From assembly GCA_016184445.1 (NCBI GenBank), contig JACPCT010000002.1:1-6162 (forward strand): a stretch of DNA of 6,162 nucleotides, written 5' to 3'. Of this stretch, positions 1 through 6,162 are shown piece after piece. The notes beneath the pieces were generated by a model. That model was not told where the DNA came from and made no database searches. It was given only the letters and a program-made list of their open reading frames with translations. A program made the position numbers and the translations under genes. This DNA is from Candidatus Tectimicrobiota bacterium. Lineage in GTDB: Bacteria > UBA8248. Each line of letters begins with the position of its first letter. The first letter of the stretch is position 1.

Positions 1-1842
1 CTCGGTCCGCTCCCGGACCTCGGCGAGCCGGTCCAGGAGGCGGTGGCTGAACTCCCGGCCGATCACGGAGGCGACCTGGAGGGTCTTCTTCGGGGCCTCA
101 TCCAGCCGGTCGATCCTGGCCATGATCACGTCCTGGATGGTGTCGGGGATGACGACCTCGTCCAGCCGCTTGGCCAGGACGTAGCCTCCTCCATCCCGCC
201 GGACCGCCCCGACCTCCCGGAGAGCCTTGACCACCTCCTCGACGAAGAAGGGGTTCCCTTCGGCTTTCCGGACGATGAGGGCCTTGAGGTCCTCCGGGAG
301 GTTCTCCGCCGCGAGCAGCCCCTGGGCCATCCGCACGCTCTCCTCGGCCGGGAGGGCGTCCAGGGCGATCCGCGCGTGGTAGGTCCGGTCCCCGAAGGGA
401 TGGGCGTAGCCCGGGCGGTAGGTGAGGATGCGCAGGACCCGGCTGGCCGGGATGCTGTCGTCCGTGAAGAGCAGGTACTCCTCCGTCGCCTTGTCCATCC
501 AGTGGAGGTCCTCGTACACGACCACCTGAGGGCGCACCTCGGAGGCGCGGAGCATCAGGCACCGCAGGGCGTTGAAGAGCTCTCCCCGGCGCTGCTGCGG
601 GTCCATGGCCGCCACTACCGGGTCGCCCGGGTCTACCGAAAGGAGATAGCGCAGGGAGGGCAGGATCGGCCGGAGATCCTCTCCGAGGCGGAGGACGCCC
701 TGCTCGATCTTCCTCACGACCGCGCCCTCGGTGTCCCCTTCCTCGATTCGGCAAGTGCGCTTGAGGAGGTCGGTCAGCGGGTGGAAGGCGATGGAGCGCC
801 CGAAGGAGATGGCACGCCCTTCAAGCCAAGTCACCTCCTCCCCGAGCCGCCGCTGAAACTCCAGGAGCAGGCGCGACTTGCCGATGCCCGGCTCCCCCAT
901 GATGAAGACGACGTGCCCATGCCCCGCCCTGGCCTTCTCGAAGCACTCCGAGAGGAGCCGAAGCTCCCGTTCCCGGCCCACGAAGGGGGTGAGCCCTCCC
1001 TCGGCCTCCACCTCCAGGCGGGTCCGGGCTGACCGGGCGGAAACCACCTCCCAGGCGCGAACCGCCTCGCTCTTCCCCTTGAGGGAGAGTGCCCCGAGGG
1101 GCCGGGCGTGGAAGTAGCCCGTCACCAGGCGGTGGGTCGCCTCGGAGACCACGATCCGCCCCGGGTCAGCCCCTTGCAGCAGGCGGGCCGCCACGTTCGT
1201 CGTGTCGCCGACCGCCGTGTAGTCCATGCGCAGGTCGTCGCCGATCTTCCCCACCACCACGAACCCCGTGTTCAGCCCCATGCGCAGGGCCAGCTCCTCC
1301 CCGGGCGGGAGCCCGAGGTCGCCCCCGCGCTCGCGCAGGGTTCGCTGGATTCCCAGGGCGGCGAGGATGGCCTGGCGGGCGTGGCCCTCGTGGGCGAGGG
1401 GGGCGCCGAAGAGCGCCATGAACCCATCGCCCAGGAACTGGTTGATCGTGCCCTCGTAGAGGTGAACCTCATCCAGCGCCATTTCGAAGAAACGGCTCAA
1501 CAGGGCGTGCATCGCCTCGGGACCCAGGCGCTCGGCCAATGGTGTGGAGTTCGCGATGTCGCAGAAGAAGACCGTCACCTGCTTGCGCTCGCCCTCGAGG
1601 GCGCTCCGGGAAGTCAGGATCTTCTCGGCCAGATGCTTGGGGGTGTAGGAGTGGGGGGAGGCGAACTTCGACTCGGCGGTTGGGGGGACCGCGCCCAGGG
1701 GCTGGCCGCACCCGCCGCAGAACTTCTCGCCGGGCTCGTTCGAGAAACCGCAAGCGGGGCACGGGAAGGCGAGCGAAGCCCCGCACTCGGCGCAGAAGCG
1801 CCGCCCTTCGCGGTTCTCCGCTTGGCATCGGGGACACTGCAT
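1..1842 (-). CDS. Zinc-ribbon / class III adenylate-guanylate cyclase / AAA (STAND) ATPase protein, C-terminus beyond left edge
   Basis: Partial gene; 614 codons are visible with no stop. Residues 1-50 form two zinc ribbons (C3, C6, C17, C20; C28, C31, C42, C45). Residues about 87-265 are a class III nucleotide cyclase domain, which makes cAMP or cGMP: metal-binding D95 (FCDIANST) and D139 (FLGDG), and transition-state N216 and R220 (TTNVAARL). The substrate-pocket pair reads Q135 and T209 instead of the usual Lys-Asp or Lys-Thr, so activity and base preference are uncertain. From about 286 follows a STAND/AAA ATPase with Walker A GEPGIGKS (316-323), a Walker B-like stretch VVVYEDLHWMD (440-450) and TYRPGY (474-479). 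Relatives usually continue into TPR-like repeats to about 1000 residues or more, so the missing part is probably large. There is no signal peptide or membrane segment, suggesting a cytoplasmic regulator; its signal is unknown. The ATG follows GGAGGAGG by 7 bases. The gene reads slightly less GC-rich than its neighbours. Architecture is firm, function inferred. Confidence 0.92.
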   Translation of the reverse strand, partial: MQCPRCQAENREGRRFCAECGASLAFPCPACGFSNEPGEKFCGGCGQPLGAVPPTAESKFASPHSYTPKHLAEKILTSRSALEGERKQVTVFFCDIANSTPLAERLGPEAMHALLSRFFEMALDEVHLYEGTINQFLGDGFMALFGAPLAHEGHARQAILAALGIQRTLRERGGDLGLPPGEELALRMGLNTGFVVVGKIGDDLRMDYTAVGDTTNVAARLLQGADPGRIVVSEATHRLVTGYFHARPLGALSLKGKSEAVRAWEVVSARSARTRLEVEAEGGLTPFVGRERELRLLSECFEKARAGHGHVVFIMGEPGIGKSRLLLEFQRRLGEEVTWLEGRAISFGRSIAFHPLTDLLKRTCRIEEGDTEGAVVRKIEQGVLRLGEDLRPILPSLRYLLSVDPGDPVVAAMDPQQRRGELFNALRCLMLRASEVRPQVVVYEDLHWMDKATEEYLLFTDDSIPASRVLRILTYRPGYAHPFGDRTYHARIALDALPAEESVRMAQGLLAAENLPEDLKALIVRKAEGNPFFVEEVVKALREVGAVRRDGGGYVLAKRLDEVVIPDTIQDVIMARIDRLDEAPKKTLQVASVIGREFSHRLLDRLAEVRERTE

Positions 1843-1849
1843 GCCCCCG

Positions 1850-1857
1850 CCTCCTCC
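1850..1857 (-). promoter_or_regulatory. Ribosome binding site of the cyclase-ATPase gene
   Basis: On the minus strand this reads GGAGGAGG, a strong Shine-Dalgarno match, 7 bases before the ATG at 1842. It fixes that ATG as the start and places the first zinc-ribbon cysteine at residue 3. Confidence 0.75.
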
Positions 1858-1899
1858 GGTCCGATCCAGCCAAAAGGAAGGCAATTAGGATAAGGTGAG

Positions 1900-1927
1900 T
1901 TTATATCTTGGAAGCCAGCGCGGTCAA
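1900..1927 (-). promoter_or_regulatory. Predicted sigma70-type promoter for the cyclase-ATPase gene
   Basis: On the minus strand TTGACC (1927-1922) and TATAAA (1905-1900) are separated by 16 bases; each hexamer matches five of six positions of the sigma70 consensus. Transcription would start near 1893 and leave a leader of about 50 bases. The element lies in the only AT-rich pocket of the window, immediately after the rluD stop, where a promoter for the downstream gene is expected. The boxes are seen directly; promoter activity is inferred. Confidence 0.6.
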
Positions 1928-1968
1928 AGTCCTACCCCCGCAGCCCCTCCAGCGCCTGTTGAAAGTCC
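1915..1968 (-). repeat. Imperfect direct repeat of 18-20 bases across the rluD 3' end and the promoter
   Basis: Two copies in the same orientation share two seven-base blocks. On the minus strand GGACTTT and GCGCTGG occur at 1968-1962 and 1955-1949 (6 bases between), and again at 1932-1926 and 1921-1915 (4 bases between). The first copy lies within the last codons of rluD; the second begins in the rluD stop codon and covers the -35 element of the predicted cyclase promoter. It could be a small duplication, a pair of protein-binding half sites, or chance. Confidence 0.4.
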
Positions 1969-2870
1969 CCGGGCGGGGGAGCCTCGATGGTCCTCTCCTC
2001 CCCCGTGGCGGGGTGGGTGAAGCGGAGGCGGAAGGCGTGGAGGGCCTGGCGGGCGATGAGGCCGGGCGGGAGCTCCTCCCCCTTCTTGGCCACCCGGCCC
2101 CGGCCGTAGACGGGGTCCCCCAGCACCGGGTGGCCGATGTGGGCGAGGTGGACCCGCACCTGGTGGGTGCGCCCCGTCTCCAGGGTGACCTCCAGCAGGG
2201 CGGCCCCCCTGAAGCGCTCCCGCACCTTCCACCGCGTGACGGCCCGCCTGCCCCGCTCGGCGACCGCCATCTCGGTGCGGCGGGTGGAGTGGCGGCCGAT
2301 GGGGGCGTCCACCGTGTCCTGCGCCCGCCCGGGGACGCCCCGGACGATGGCGGGGTAGGCGCGGTGGATGCGCCGGGCGTTGAGGTCCGCCGAGAGCCGG
2401 CGGTGGGCGCTGTCCGTCTTCGCGATGAGGAGGAGGCCCGAGGTGTCCTTGTCGAGCCGGTGGACGATGCCGGGGCGCTCGACCCCCCCGATGCCCGAGA
2501 GCTGGCCCCGGCAGTGGTGGAGGAGGGCCGCCGCCAGGGTGCCGGTCTTCCGCCCCGCGCCGGGGTGGACGACGAGGCCGGCGGGCTTGTTCACCACGAG
2601 GAGGTGGGCGTCCTCGTAGCGCACGTCGAGGGGGATGGCCTCGGGGGCGAGATAGGAGGGCTCGGGGGGCGGCACCTCCACCTCCACCCGCGCGCCCGGC
2701 GGCACGGCCTGCCCCGCCTTGGCGGGGGGCTTGCCGTTCACGCGCACCCGGCCTTGCTTGATGAGGGCCTGGAGGCGCGCGCGGGAGAACTGGGGGAGGC
2801 GCGCGGCGAGGAAGGTGTCCAGGCGGGGGGCGCCCGCAGAGCAGGTGAGGTGGAGACGTTCTCCCGCCAC
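1932..2870 (-). CDS. rluD: 23S rRNA pseudouridine synthase, RluA/RluD family
   Basis: Converts uridine to pseudouridine in 23S rRNA; RluD in E. coli modifies helix 69 (U1911, U1915, U1917) during large-subunit assembly in the cytoplasm. The 312-residue product (E. coli RluD is 326) has an N-terminal S4 RNA-binding domain at about 15-65 (SRARLQALIKQGRVRVNG) and a catalytic domain at about 85-300. The catalytic Asp is D140 in HRLDKDTSG, and the C-terminal family motif is RTHQVRVHLAHIGHPVLGDP (234-253). The frame stays open far upstream into lspA, but the likely start is the GTG at 2870, preceded by AGAGG with 6 bases between, because the S4 domain follows directly. It lies 26 bases after the lspA stop, so co-transcription with ileS and lspA is likely. 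RluC or another RluA-family paralogue is possible; family assignment is sure, exact target site less so. Confidence 0.93.
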   Translation of the reverse strand: MAGERLHLTCSAGAPRLDTFLAARLPQFSRARLQALIKQGRVRVNGKPPAKAGQAVPPGARVEVEVPPPEPSYLAPEAIPLDVRYEDAHLLVVNKPAGLVVHPGAGRKTGTLAAALLHHCRGQLSGIGGVERPGIVHRLDKDTSGLLLIAKTDSAHRRLSADLNARRIHRAYPAIVRGVPGRAQDTVDAPIGRHSTRRTEMAVAERGRRAVTRWKVRERFRGAALLEVTLETGRTHQVRVHLAHIGHPVLGDPVYGRGRVAKKGEELPPGLIARQALHAFRLRFTHPATGEERTIEAPPPGDFQQALEGLRG

Positions 2871-2896
2871 GGGGCGCCTCTGGGGAGAAGGCCGGC

Positions 2897-3418
2897 TCAG
2901 GCCCCCGCCCCGTCCTCCGGCGAGGGGGCGCGGCCGCGGAGGAGGTCGAGGGCGAGGAGGATCACCCCCACCGTGATCCCCGAGTCCGCCAGGTTGAACG
3001 CGGGCCAATGATAGACGCCGATGTGGAGGTCGATGAAATCGACCACCTCGCCGTGGAGGGCGCGGTCGATCAGGTTGCCCGCCCCGCCCCCGAAGATGGC
3101 CCACAGGCCGAAGCGCCCCGGCCGGCTGGCGGGCGGGCTCCAGCGGTAGAGGTAGAGGACGAAGGCCAGGGCGGCCAGGGTGGCGATGATGAAGAAGGCC
3201 CTCCCCCACCCCCCGGGCAGGCCCGCGAGGAGGCTGAAGGCCCCGCCCCGGTTGCGCAGGTAGGTGAGGTTGGCGAAGCCGGGGATGACGGCGCGGCTCT
3301 CCCCCAGCTGGAGGGAGGCCACCACCGCCCACTTGAGGAGCTGATCGGCCAGGGCGTAGAGGGCCGCGAAGAGGAGGAAGGGCCCCAGGCGCGGCCGACC
3401 GGCAGGCTCATGGCTCAC
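2897..3418 (-). CDS. lspA: Lipoprotein signal peptidase (signal peptidase II)
   Basis: Inner-membrane aspartyl peptidase that removes the signal peptide of prolipoproteins after the lipobox Cys has been diacylglyceryl-modified by Lgt; the target of globomycin. The 173-residue product has the family's usual length and about four membrane segments (roughly 14-33, 73-92, 103-118, 147-161). Conserved motifs appear in order: DQLLK (25-29), NRGGAFS (56-62), GNLIDR (114-119), VVDFID with catalytic D127, and FNLADS with the second catalytic D145. I chose the GTG at 3418 because GAAGG precedes it by 7 bases. A TTG at 3436 in the same frame would add six residues and overlap the ileS stop, but has no visible ribosome binding site. 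The start lies 10 bases after the ileS stop, so translation is probably coupled. The stop is 26 bases before rluD. Confidence 0.95.
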   Translation of the reverse strand: MSHEPAGRPRLGPFLLFAALYALADQLLKWAVVASLQLGESRAVIPGFANLTYLRNRGGAFSLLAGLPGGWGRAFFIIATLAALAFVLYLYRWSPPASRPGRFGLWAIFGGGAGNLIDRALHGEVVDFIDLHIGVYHWPAFNLADSGITVGVILLALDLLRGRAPSPEDGAGA

Positions 3419-3425
3419 GGGAGCG

Positions 3426-3430
3426 CCTTC
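3426..3430 (-). promoter_or_regulatory. Ribosome binding site deciding the lspA start
   Basis: On the minus strand GAAGG overlaps the ileS stop codon (TGA at 3431-3429) and lies 7 bases before the GTG at 3418. It favours that GTG over the in-frame TTG at 3436. Ribosomes terminating on ileS would sit directly on this site, consistent with translational coupling. Confidence 0.55.
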
Positions 3431-6162
3431 ACGCAAGGGCGTGGGCCGCGATGCGGGCGCAGCGGGCCGAGAGGTCCGGGAAGCGCGGGTCGTCGCCCAC
3501 GTCCTCCGTCACCTTCCAGGACATGGCGCACTTCTTCCCCTTGGCCTCGGCGACGAGGACGGCCAGGCCCTCGACCTCCCCGCTGTGGAAGGCCCCGGGC
3601 GGCGCGTCCCCGCCGTCCGCGAGGCGGGCCTTCGAGACGATGAAGACGTCCTCCATCGCGCCCGCGAGGGGGAGGAGCCTTGCGCGCAGCGCCTCGGGCG
3701 CGTGGAGCTCCACCTCGAAGTTGAGCGAGCCGCCCTTCCCCTTCCCCTGGCTCTGGCGGACCTGCTCGATCGCCTTGAGCACCTCCCCGCGCACGCGCAG
3801 CAGGGGCTCCCACTTCTCCTCCAGGGCGGCGTCGCGGCGGGCGGGGTCCGGCCCGGGCATGGGGGCCAAGTGGATGCTCCCGCCGTGGAGCCTGGGGGTG
3901 AGCCGGTAGGCCTCCTCCGCCGTGAAGGAGAGGACGGGGGCCATGAGGCGCAGGAGGGCGTCCAGCACCTCGTGCATGGTGCCGAGGCCGGCGAGTCTCT
4001 CCTTGTCCCTGGGGAGGGCGATGTAGAGGCGGTCCTTCACCACGTCCAGGTAGAAGGCCGAGAGGTCCACCGAGCAGAAGTTGTTCAAGGCGTGGAAGAC
4101 CATGTGGAACTCGTACTCGTCGTAGGCCCTGCGCACCCGCTCCACGAGGCGGTCCAGGCGGCTCGCGATGAGGCGGTCGATCTCGGGGCGCTCTGCCAGC
4201 GGCACTGTATCTGTCTTGGGATCAAAGGCCGCGTAGTCCTGGAGGTTCCCCAGGAGGAAGCGGCAGGTGTTGCGGATCCTCCGGTAGGCCTCGGCGAGGC
4301 GCTCCAGGATCTGCGGGGAGATGCGGATGTCCTCGCGGTAGTTCTCCCCCGCCACCCAGAGGCGCAGCACCTCGGCCCCGTACTTCTTGATGACCTCCCC
4401 GGGCTCCATCGCGTTGCCCAGGCTCTTGCTCATCTTGCGGCCCTGGCCGTCCACGACGTAGCCGTGGGTCAGCACCTCGCGGTAGGGCGCGGCGCCCTTC
4501 ACCCCGACGGCGGCGAGGAGGGAGCTGTGGAACCAGCCGCGGTGCTGGTCGCTCCCCTCCAGGTACATGTCGCAGGGCCAGGCGAGGGCGGGGTTCTTCT
4601 CCAGCACGGCCGCCTGGCTCACCCCCGAGTCGAACCACACATCCAGGATGTCGCCCTCCTTCTTGAAGGAGGTCCCCCCGCAGGAGGGGCACTTGTAGTC
4701 CCCGGGGAGGAGGTCGGCCGCCTCCTTCTCGAACCAGAGGTCGGCCCCGCCCCCGGTCTCCATCCGGTCGGCGATCCGGTGGGCCACATCCGGGTCCACG
4801 ACGACGTGGCCGCAGCCCCCGCAGTGGAAGGCCACGATGGGGACGCCCCAGGCGCGCTGGCGGGAGATGCACCAGTCGGGGCGGCTCTCGATCATCCCGT
4901 AGATGCGCTCCTCGCCCCAGGGGGGGACCCATTTGACCTTGCGGATCTCGGCGAGGGCGCGGCGGCGGAGGTCCCCGTGCTCCATGGAGATGAACCACTG
5001 CGGCGTGGCCCGGAAGATGGTGGGCCGGTGGCTGCGCCAGTCGTGGGGGTAGGGGTGGCGGTAGTCCTCGACGGCGAGGAGCATCCCCCGCTCCCTGAGC
5101 AGGACGATGATCCTGGGGTCGGCGTCGAAGACGAACTGCCCGGCGAAGTGCTCGACCTCGGGGGTGAAGCGGCCGTCGTCGTCCACGGGGCTGTAGATCT
5201 CGAGGCCGTACTGCATTCCGCTCTCGTAGTCCTCCCGCCCGTGGCCGGGGGCGGTGTGCACCACGCCCGTGCCCTGCTCCAGGGTGACGTAGCCCGCTTG
5301 GATGACGAGGGAGTCGCGGTCGATCCAGGGGTGGCGCGCCCCCAGCTTCTCCACCGAGGCGCCGGGGAAGGCGGCCACCTTCTCGAAGGGGGCGCCGTCC
5401 CCCGCCTTCCCCGCCAGCCCGGCCACGCGGGACGCGAAGTGCTCGTGGAAGAGGAGGACCTCCTCCCCGTGCCGGAAGGCGGCGTAGCTGAGGTCCGCGT
5501 GGAAGGCGAGGGCCAGGTTCGCGGGCAGGGTCCAGGGCGTGGTCGTCCAGATGAGGACGCTCGCTTTCTCGCCCTTCAGCACGCCCCGAAGGGCGGGCAC
5601 CTTCGCTTCCCACTTTTCTTTTTGCTCATCGCTCAGAGGGAAGCGCACGTAGACGCTGGGCGTCGTGACCTCCTGGTACTCCACCTCGGCCTCGGCCAGC
5701 GCGGTGCGGAGGCCGGGCGCCCAGTGCACGGGCTTCAAGCCCCGGTAGACGCTCCCCTTCTCCATGAAGCGGGCCAGCTCGCGCACGGTGGCCGCCTCGT
5801 ACTCGTAGCTCATGGTGAGGTAGGGCCGCTCCCAGTCCCCGAGGACGCCCAGGCGCTTGAACTCCCCGCGCTGGACGCCGATGAACTTCTCGGCGTAGGC
5901 GCGGCAGAGGCGGCGCTTCCCGGCCGGGCCCACCTCGAAGCGGCGGGCGCCCAGCTCGCGGTCCACCTGGTGCTCGATGGGGAGGCCGTGGCAGTCCCAG
6001 CCGGGGACGTAGGCGGCGTCGAAGCCCGACATCTGCTTCGACTTGACCACGATGTCCTTGAGGATCTTGTTGAGGGCCGTCCCCATGTGGATGTGGCCGT
6101 TCGCGTAGGGGGGGCCGTCGTGGAGGATGTACTTCTTCCTCCCCTTCGAGGCGGCGCGCAGC
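3429..6162 (-). CDS. ileS: Isoleucyl-tRNA synthetase, N-terminus beyond right edge
   Basis: Class I synthetase that joins isoleucine to tRNA(Ile) in the cytoplasm and hydrolyses mischarged valine. The window shows 910 residues; full bacterial enzymes have about 930-950, so some 30-45 N-terminal residues are missing. The first ATG inside the window (6086) lies within the HIGH motif and is not the start. Numbered from the first visible codon: HMGT at the HIGH position (25-28), [10 protein letters not shown] typical of IleRS, editing-domain WTTTPWT (205-211) and [11 protein letters not shown] (302-312, D311 likely the editing Asp), a zinc ribbon C447, C450, C491, C494, DVWFDSG (507-513), [12 protein letters not shown] (536-547), KMSKS (576-580), then the anticodon-binding helical domain. 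Oddities: the fourth HIGH residue is Thr, and the C-terminal zinc knuckle keeps only two of four cysteines (C878, S881, S898, C901). Its stop lies 10 bases before the likely lspA start, the common ileS-lspA order. Any leader regulation lies outside the window. Confidence 0.98.
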   Translation of the reverse strand, partial: LRAASKGRKKYILHDGPPYANGHIHMGTALNKILKDIVVKSKQMSGFDAAYVPGWDCHGLPIEHQVDRELGARRFEVGPAGKRRLCRAYAEKFIGVQRGEFKRLGVLGDWERPYLTMSYEYEAATVRELARFMEKGSVYRGLKPVHWAPGLRTALAEAEVEYQEVTTPSVYVRFPLSDEQKEKWEAKVPALRGVLKGEKASVLIWTTTPWTLPANLALAFHADLSYAAFRHGEEVLLFHEHFASRVAGLAGKAGDGAPFEKVAAFPGASVEKLGARHPWIDRDSLVIQAGYVTLEQGTGVVHTAPGHGREDYESGMQYGLEIYSPVDDDGRFTPEVEHFAGQFVFDADPRIIVLLRERGMLLAVEDYRHPYPHDWRSHRPTIFRATPQWFISMEHGDLRRRALAEIRKVKWVPPWGEERIYGMIESRPDWCISRQRAWGVPIVAFHCGGCGHVVVDPDVAHRIADRMETGGGADLWFEKEAADLLPGDYKCPSCGGTSFKKEGDILDVWFDSGVSQAAVLEKNPALAWPCDMYLEGSDQHRGWFHSSLLAAVGVKGAAPYREVLTHGYVVDGQGRKMSKSLGNAMEPGEVIKKYGAEVLRLWVAGENYREDIRISPQILERLAEAYRRIRNTCRFLLGNLQDYAAFDPKTDTVPLAERPEIDRLIASRLDRLVERVRRAYDEYEFHMVFHALNNFCSVDLSAFYLDVVKDRLYIALPRDKERLAGLGTMHEVLDALLRLMAPVLSFTAEEAYRLTPRLHGGSIHLAPMPGPDPARRDAALEEKWEPLLRVRGEVLKAIEQVRQSQGKGKGGSLNFEVELHAPEALRARLLPLAGAMEDVFIVSKARLADGGDAPPGAFHSGEVEGLAVLVAEAKGKKCAMSWKVTEDVGDDPRFPDLSARCARIAAHALA

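Noticed and set aside
43..1032. Long plus-strand open frame of 329 codons
   Set aside because: It is antisense to the zinc-ribbon/cyclase/ATPase gene, whose protein has clear motifs throughout; the plus-strand translation is low-complexity and resembles no family, as expected for high-GC shadow frames.
1869..1882. Possible hairpin GCC...GGC in the cyclase leader
   Set aside because: The stem would be only about three base pairs, with no T run; too weak to call a terminator or riboswitch.
1108..1893. Plus-strand open frame of 261 codons
   Set aside because: It lies opposite the zinc ribbons and cyclase core and has no recognisable motif; shadow of a high-GC gene.
1908..3011. Plus-strand open frame of 367 codons
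   Set aside because: It is antisense to rluD and the end of lspA, is rich in Gly, Arg, Val and Pro, and has no domain signature.
2871..3332. Upstream extension of the rluD frame to an ATG at 3332
   Set aside because: The added 154 codons lie inside lspA in another frame and encode Pro/Arg-rich sequence without similarity to RluD; the S4 domain begins right after the GTG at 2870.
4222..5613. Minus-strand open frame of 463 codons
   Set aside because: It is a second reading frame within ileS, full of Arg, Gly and Pro; the IleRS frame carries all catalytic motifs across the same bases.
5720..5740. Missing Cys pair before [10 protein letters not shown] in IleRS (WAPGL instead of WCxxC)
   Set aside because: Several bacterial IleRS lineages lack these cysteines, as in the Bacillus-type WSPSS form, and the surrounding motif is intact; treated as ordinary lineage variation.

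Overview
The window is GC-rich bacterial DNA, and every gene I can support is on the minus strand. Read in transcription order (right to left) it holds ileS (isoleucyl-tRNA synthetase, 5' end beyond the right edge), lspA (lipoprotein signal peptidase), an rluD-type 23S rRNA pseudouridine synthase gene, an 89-base relatively AT-rich gap, and the first 614 codons of a large signalling gene that runs off the left edge. That last protein combines a double zinc ribbon, a class III nucleotide cyclase and a STAND/AAA-type ATPase.

The ileS-lspA-rluD block looks like one transcription unit. The gaps are about 10 and 26 bases, neither has a promoter-like sequence, and both downstream genes appear to start with GTG behind short Shine-Dalgarno sequences. 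ileS next to lspA is a classic arrangement in Proteobacteria and related phyla. The three genes are housekeeping: charging tRNA(Ile), cutting lipoprotein signal peptides at the inner membrane, and modifying 23S rRNA during ribosome assembly.

The gap at 1843-1931 separates this block from the cyclase gene. On the minus strand it carries a good sigma70-like promoter (TTGACC, 16 bases, TATAAA), and a GGAGGAGG ribosome binding site lies 7 bases before the cyclase ATG. The cyclase-ATPase gene is therefore probably transcribed on its own. Its frame is open without a stop from base 1842 to base 1.

No RNA gene, mobile element, CRISPR array or integration site is visible, and no gene-free stretch exceeds 89 bases. 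The organism cannot be fixed from this window. High GC, an LspA implying a lipoprotein-bearing envelope, and zinc-ribbon/cyclase/ATPase proteins of this kind fit soil or sediment lineages such as Deltaproteobacteria (in the old sense), Rokubacteria, NC10 or Tectomicrobia; this is a guess from family familiarity.

I do not see a clearly undescribed system. The points most worth checking are the non-canonical substrate-pocket residues of the cyclase, the changed HIGH motif and degraded C-terminal zinc knuckle of IleRS, and an imperfect direct repeat that overlaps the -35 element of the predicted cyclase promoter.
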